NCBI GenBank assembly: GCA_913776885.1
Contig: CAJYQC010000370.1
Span: 1-52,563, forward strand
Length of the DNA: 52,563 nt
Direction of reading: 5' to 3'
DNA from: an uncultured Variovorax sp.
GTDB lineage: Bacteria; Pseudomonadota; Gammaproteobacteria; Burkholderiales; Burkholderiaceae_C
In this document: positions 48,947-52,563 of the stretch, piece by piece
Layout: each line of letters opens with the position of its first letter
Numbering within the stretch: position 1 is the stretch's first letter
Program-made: the position numbers and the translations under genes
Notes under the pieces: model-generated
Seen by the model: the letters and a program-made list of their open reading frames with translations, nothing else
The model's database searches: none
Told to the model about the DNA's origin: nothing

Positions 48947-50278
48947 TCAAGACTGGCAATCCGCCGATTCGCGGCGCGTGAGCTTCTTCTCGCCCGCGTA
49001 CTTGTCGGCAGCCGCCTTCGCCATCGGCTTGATGATCTGCTCGTCGGCCTGGTACCAGTCGGACATGTCGCCCCACTTCGCGCCGTCCCAGGTGTGCACG
49101 CGCGCCCAGGTCGAGCCCATGTGGTCCTGGCAGGAGGTGCTCAGCGGACGCATCACGCCGGAGAAGCCCAGCGCGTCGAGCTTCTTCTGGTCGAGCGCGA
49201 GGTTCTCCATGCCCCAGCGCACCTGCTCGCCGGTCATGACCTTGCCCTTGCCGAAGCGCTCCTGCGCGCGCTTCACGGCCTCGATGGTCAGCATCTGGAT
49301 GATCACGCCGCGCGTGTAGAGCACCGAGCCCACTTCTTCCTTCGGACCCGTGCCCTGGCCCTTGTCGTGCACCTGCTTGAGGATGTCCTGGATCACCTTG
49401 GGCTCGGTGCCCGAGGTGTTCAGCGCCAGCGCGTGGTAGCCCTTGGCGTTGGCGCCCACGTCCTTCACGTCGGGCTCGGCGCCGGCCCACCACACGCCAT
49501 ACATCTTGTCGCGCGGGTAGCCGGTGGCCACGGCCTCCTTCAGTGCGGTGGAGTTCATCACGCCCCAGCCCCACAGCAGCACGAAGTCGGGGCGCTGCTG
49601 GCGCACCTGCAGCCACGCCGACTTCTGCTCCACGCCGGGCGCGGTCACCGGGATCAGCGAGAGCTCGAAGCCGTTCTGCTTGGCGCGCTCCTGCAGCAGC
49701 GGAATCGGTTCCTTGCCGAATGGCGAGTCGTGGTAGACGAGGGCGATCTTCTTGCCCTTGAGCTTGTCCATGCCGCCTTCCTTCTTCCCGATGTGCTGGA
49801 TCAGGATGTCGGCCGCGGTCCAGTAGGAGCCCATCAGCGGGAAGTTCCACTTGAAGACGCCGCCGTCCTGCGAGGCGGCCAGGCCGTAGCCCAGCGTGAT
49901 CAGCGGGATCTTGTCGGTGGGCACCTTGTCGGTCAGCGCGAAGGTGATGCCGGTGGCCTGCGGGTCGAACAGCGCCACGCCCGGGCGGCCCTTCAGGCGC
50001 TCGTAGCACTCCACGCCCTTGTCGGTGGCGTAGCCGGTCTCGCACTCCTCGTACGCGATCTTCACGCCGTTGATGCCGCCATTGGCATTGACCAGCTTGA
50101 TGTAGTCCTGCTTGCCGTTGGCCCAGGGCGTGCCGTTGGGCGCGTAGGGGCCGGTGCGGTACACCAGCAGCGGGAAGAACTGCTCCTTGGCCTGCGCGCC
50201 GGCCACGGATGGCGCGAGCGCGGCGCCGAGCGTGCCGGCCACCAGGGCGGCGGTCAGAGCGAGCGATTTCAGTTTCAT
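48947..50278 (-). CDS. Liv-type ABC transporter substrate-binding protein
   Basis: MKLKSLALTAALVAGTLGAALAPSVAGAQAKEQFFPLLVYRTGPYAPNGTPWANGKQDYIKLVNANGGINGVKI. Confidence 0.9.
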   Translation of the reverse strand: MKLKSLALTAALVAGTLGAALAPSVAGAQAKEQFFPLLVYRTGPYAPNGTPWANGKQDYIKLVNANGGINGVKIAYEECETGYATDKGVECYERLKGRPGVALFDPQATGITFALTDKVPTDKIPLITLGYGLAASQDGGVFKWNFPLMGSYWTAADILIQHIGKKEGGMDKLKGKKIALVYHDSPFGKEPIPLLQERAKQNGFELSLIPVTAPGVEQKSAWLQVRQQRPDFVLLWGWGVMNSTALKEAVATGYPRDKMYGVWWAGAEPDVKDVGANAKGYHALALNTSGTEPKVIQDILKQVHDKGQGTGPKEEVGSVLYTRGVIIQMLTIEAVKRAQERFGKGKVMTGEQVRWGMENLALDQKKLDALGFSGVMRPLSTSCQDHMGSTWARVHTWDGAKWGDMSDWYQADEQIIKPMAKAAADKYAGEKKLTRRESADCQS

Positions 50279-50336
50279 GCCTGTCTCCTTTGTGGGCACC
50301 TCGGTGCCGGGTTTTCTACGAACGGGAACTCGTCAA

Positions 50337-51401
50337 TCAATGCGGGAAGGGCCACAGCCGCAGCTTCTCCTTGGCCGTGGACCACAGCCGCGCCAGGCCG
50401 TGCGGCTCGACGATCAGGAAGAACACGATCAGCGCGCCGAAGATCATGGTCTCCAGGTGCGAGGCCAGCGCGGTGGAAATCGAGAAGCCCAGCCAGCCCG
50501 GCAGCTGGTTGAGCAGCAGCGGCAGCAGCACGATGAAGGCGGCGCCGAAGAAGCAGCCCATGATCGAACCCAGCCCGCCGATGATCACCATGAACAGCAG
50601 CTGGAACGAGCGGTCGATGCTGAACGCTGCCGGCTCCCACGCGCCCAGGTGCACGAAGCCCCACAGCGCGCCGGCCACGCCGACGATGAAGCTGCTCACC
50701 GCGAAGGCCGTGAGCTTGGCGTACACCGGGCGGATTCCGATCACCGCTGCCGCCACGTCCATGTCGCGCATTGCCATCCATTCGCGGCCGATGGCGCTGC
50801 GCACCAGGTTCTTGGCCAGCAGCGCGAACACCGACACGAAGATCAGGCAGAAGAGGTACTTCTGCGCCGGCGACTCGATCGGAAAGCCGAACACGTTGAG
50901 CCCCGCCACGCTCACCGAGCCGGAAGAAGAATTGTTGGTGAACCACTGGATGCGCAGGAAGGCCCAGTCGGTGAAGAACTGTGCCGCCAGCGTGGCCACG
51001 GCCAGGTACAGCCCCTTGATGCGCAGGCTCGGAATGCCGAACAGCACGCCGATCACCGTGGCGCACAGCCCGCCCAGCAGCAGCGACGCGATGAGCGGCA
51101 TGCCCTCGATGCGCACCTGGAAGTTGTAGGCCGCGTACGCACCCACCGCCATGAAGGCACCCGTGCCCAGCGAGATCTGCCCGCAGTAGCCCACCAGGAT
51201 GTTCAGCCCCAGGGCAGCGAGCGAAAGAATGAGGAAGGGCGTGAGGATCGCGCGCATCCAGTAGTCCGACACGCCCAGCGGCACGACCACGAAGGCCACG
51301 ACGAGCAGCGCCAGGATCGCGAAGCGGTCCTGCGCGATCGGAAAGATCTGCTGGTCGGCGCGGTAGCTCGACTTGAATTGGCCGTTTTCTCTGTAGAACA
51401 T
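50337..51401 (-). CDS. livM: Branched-chain amino acid-type ABC transporter permease
   Basis: LNILVGYCGQISLGTGAFMAVGAYAAYNFQ...MRDMDVAAAVIGIRPVYAKLTAFAVSSFIVGVAGAL. Confidence 0.92.
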   Translation of the reverse strand: MFYRENGQFKSSYRADQQIFPIAQDRFAILALLVVAFVVVPLGVSDYWMRAILTPFLILSLAALGLNILVGYCGQISLGTGAFMAVGAYAAYNFQVRIEGMPLIASLLLGGLCATVIGVLFGIPSLRIKGLYLAVATLAAQFFTDWAFLRIQWFTNNSSSGSVSVAGLNVFGFPIESPAQKYLFCLIFVSVFALLAKNLVRSAIGREWMAMRDMDVAAAVIGIRPVYAKLTAFAVSSFIVGVAGALWGFVHLGAWEPAAFSIDRSFQLLFMVIIGGLGSIMGCFFGAAFIVLLPLLLNQLPGWLGFSISTALASHLETMIFGALIVFFLIVEPHGLARLWSTAKEKLRLWPFPH

Positions 51402-51423
51402 GTCAGTAGGTCGAATGCGGGAT

Positions 51424-51547
51424 CGGACAGCCGAACGCAGAGGTCGCGAAGGTTTCGCAGAGGTCGCAGAAGGAATGCAGAAAATCTTGAGGTTTTCTTC
51501 TGCGACCTCTGCGCAACTTTTGTATTTCTTCTGCGTTCGGCTGTCCG
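51424..51547. repeat. Nested 124-bp inverted repeat between livH and livM
   Basis: Outer arms CGGACAGCCGAACGCAGA (51424-51441)/TCTGCGTTCGGCTGTCCG (51530-51547); inner arms CGCAGAGGTCGCAGAAG (51456-51472)/CTTCTGCGACCTCTGCG (51497-51513). Confidence 0.92.
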
Positions 51548-51565
51548 TATTCGAAGTTCTTCATC

Positions 51566-52495
51566 TCACACCCGATCGATGATCTTTTCGCCGAAGAGGC
51601 CCTGCGGACGTACCAGCAGGAACACCAGCGCCAGCACGTAGGCGAACCAGATCTCGATGCCGCCGCCGAACATCGGACCGAGATAGATCTCGGAGAGCTT
51701 CTCGCCCACGCCGATGAGCAGGCCGCCGATGATGGCGCCCGGAATGGAAGTGAGCCCGCCCAGGATCACCACCGGCAGCGCCTTCAGCGCTACCAGCGAG
51801 AGCGAGAACTGCACGCCCAGCTTGGAACCCCAGATGATCCCGGCCACCAGCGCCGAGAAGCCGGCCACCGACCACACGATCACCCAGATGCGCTTGAGCG
51901 GAATGCCGATGGACTGCGCGGCCTGATGGTCGTCGGCCACCGCGCGCAGGGCCCGGCCGGTGGCGGTCTTCTGGAAGAAGATGGCCAGCACCACCACCAG
52001 GCCCGCCGCCACCAGCGCGGCGATCAGGTCTTCCTGGCTCAGCAGCAGGCCGCCCTGAAAGGTGCTTTCCAGCACCATCAGCGGCTCCTTGGGCATGCCG
52101 ACGTCGATCTTGTAGATGTCGTTGCCGAAGATGGTCTGGCCCATGCCGTCGAGGAAGTAGGCGATGCCCAGCGTTGCCATCAGCAGCGTGATGCCTTCCT
52201 GGTTCACCAGCTTGCTCAGCGCGAGCCGCTCGATGAGCCATGCCACGACCACCATCACCGCCATGGCCGCGACGAAAGCCAGGATGTTGGCGAGGATCTG
52301 GTTCTGGAAGCCGAACCACTGCGGGAACCACTCGGCGAAGCGCGCCATCGCCAGCGCTGCGAACAGCACCATCGCGCCCTGCGCGAAGTTGAAGACGCCG
52401 GAGGCCTTGTAGATCAGCACGAAGCCGATGGCGATCAGCGAATAGAGCATGCCGACCATCAGGCCGCCGAAGAGGGTTTCGAGGAAAAAGCCCAT
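51566..52495 (-). CDS. livH: Branched-chain amino acid-type ABC transporter permease
   Basis: MGFFLETLFGGLMVGMLYSLIAIGFVLIYKASGVFNFAQGAMVLFAAL. Confidence 0.93.
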   Translation of the reverse strand: MGFFLETLFGGLMVGMLYSLIAIGFVLIYKASGVFNFAQGAMVLFAALAMARFAEWFPQWFGFQNQILANILAFVAAMAVMVVVAWLIERLALSKLVNQEGITLLMATLGIAYFLDGMGQTIFGNDIYKIDVGMPKEPLMVLESTFQGGLLLSQEDLIAALVAAGLVVVLAIFFQKTATGRALRAVADDHQAAQSIGIPLKRIWVIVWSVAGFSALVAGIIWGSKLGVQFSLSLVALKALPVVILGGLTSIPGAIIGGLLIGVGEKLSEIYLGPMFGGGIEIWFAYVLALVFLLVRPQGLFGEKIIDRV

Positions 52496-52496
52496 G

Positions 52497-52563
52497 GTCA
52501 GTTTCTTTCCTGTCTTTCTCCCTCCCCCAGCGGGGGAGGGAGAAAGACAGGAAAGAAACTGAC
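52497..52563. repeat. Perfect 67-nt palindrome (32-bp arms, 3-nt loop) ending at the last base of the window
   Basis: GTCAGTTTCTTTCCTGTCTTTCTCCCTCCCCC-AGC-GGGGGAGGGAGAAAGACAGGAAAGAAACTGAC. Confidence 0.95.

Overview
This 52.6 kb GC-rich window looks chromosomal and betaproteobacterial. Gene content and order suggest Comamonadaceae, probably Variovorax-like; that assignment is inference only. It starts inside a minus-strand proC. Next comes the spc/alpha ribosomal block (rplN to rplQ with secY and rpoA), ending in an initiator tRNA-Met. After that are catabolic and transport modules: (1) a minus-strand operon resembling CoA-dependent aerobic 2-aminobenzoate degradation (fused flavin monooxygenase/OYE-type reductase, MarR, enoyl-CoA hydratase, acyl-CoA dehydrogenase, CoA ligase, RidA); (2) a CFA-synthase-like methyltransferase; (3) two Bug/TTT receptors; (4) a LysR/SDR pair; (5) a MarR plus E1 alpha/beta TPP dehydrogenase operon; (6) a PaoABC-type molybdenum oxidase; (7) a response regulator, cardiolipin synthase and hydrolase; (8) a xylose-type ABC system with a ROK regulator; (9) an AcoR-like regulator lacking AAA+, divergent from a quinohemoprotein PQQ alcohol dehydrogenase split by one in-frame TAG; (10) a GabD-like dehydrogenase; (11) a Liv-type ABC operon with a PaaK-like ligase. 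The most striking non-coding signal is a ~90-100 nt repeat in five copies. Each copy, or the tandem pair, lies directly 3' of a stop codon in the same orientation relative to that gene. Paired arms change in compensatory fashion between copies, which suggests a conserved folded 3'-UTR or intercistronic element. Other structures are a 124-bp nested inverted repeat between livH and livM, a 96-bp terminal-inverted-repeat (MITE-like) element, terminator-like hairpins inside the alpha and xyl operons, several regulator-adjacent palindromes, and a perfect 67-nt palindrome ending on the last base of the window that may be an assembly artefact. No transposase, phage, CRISPR or defence genes were seen.
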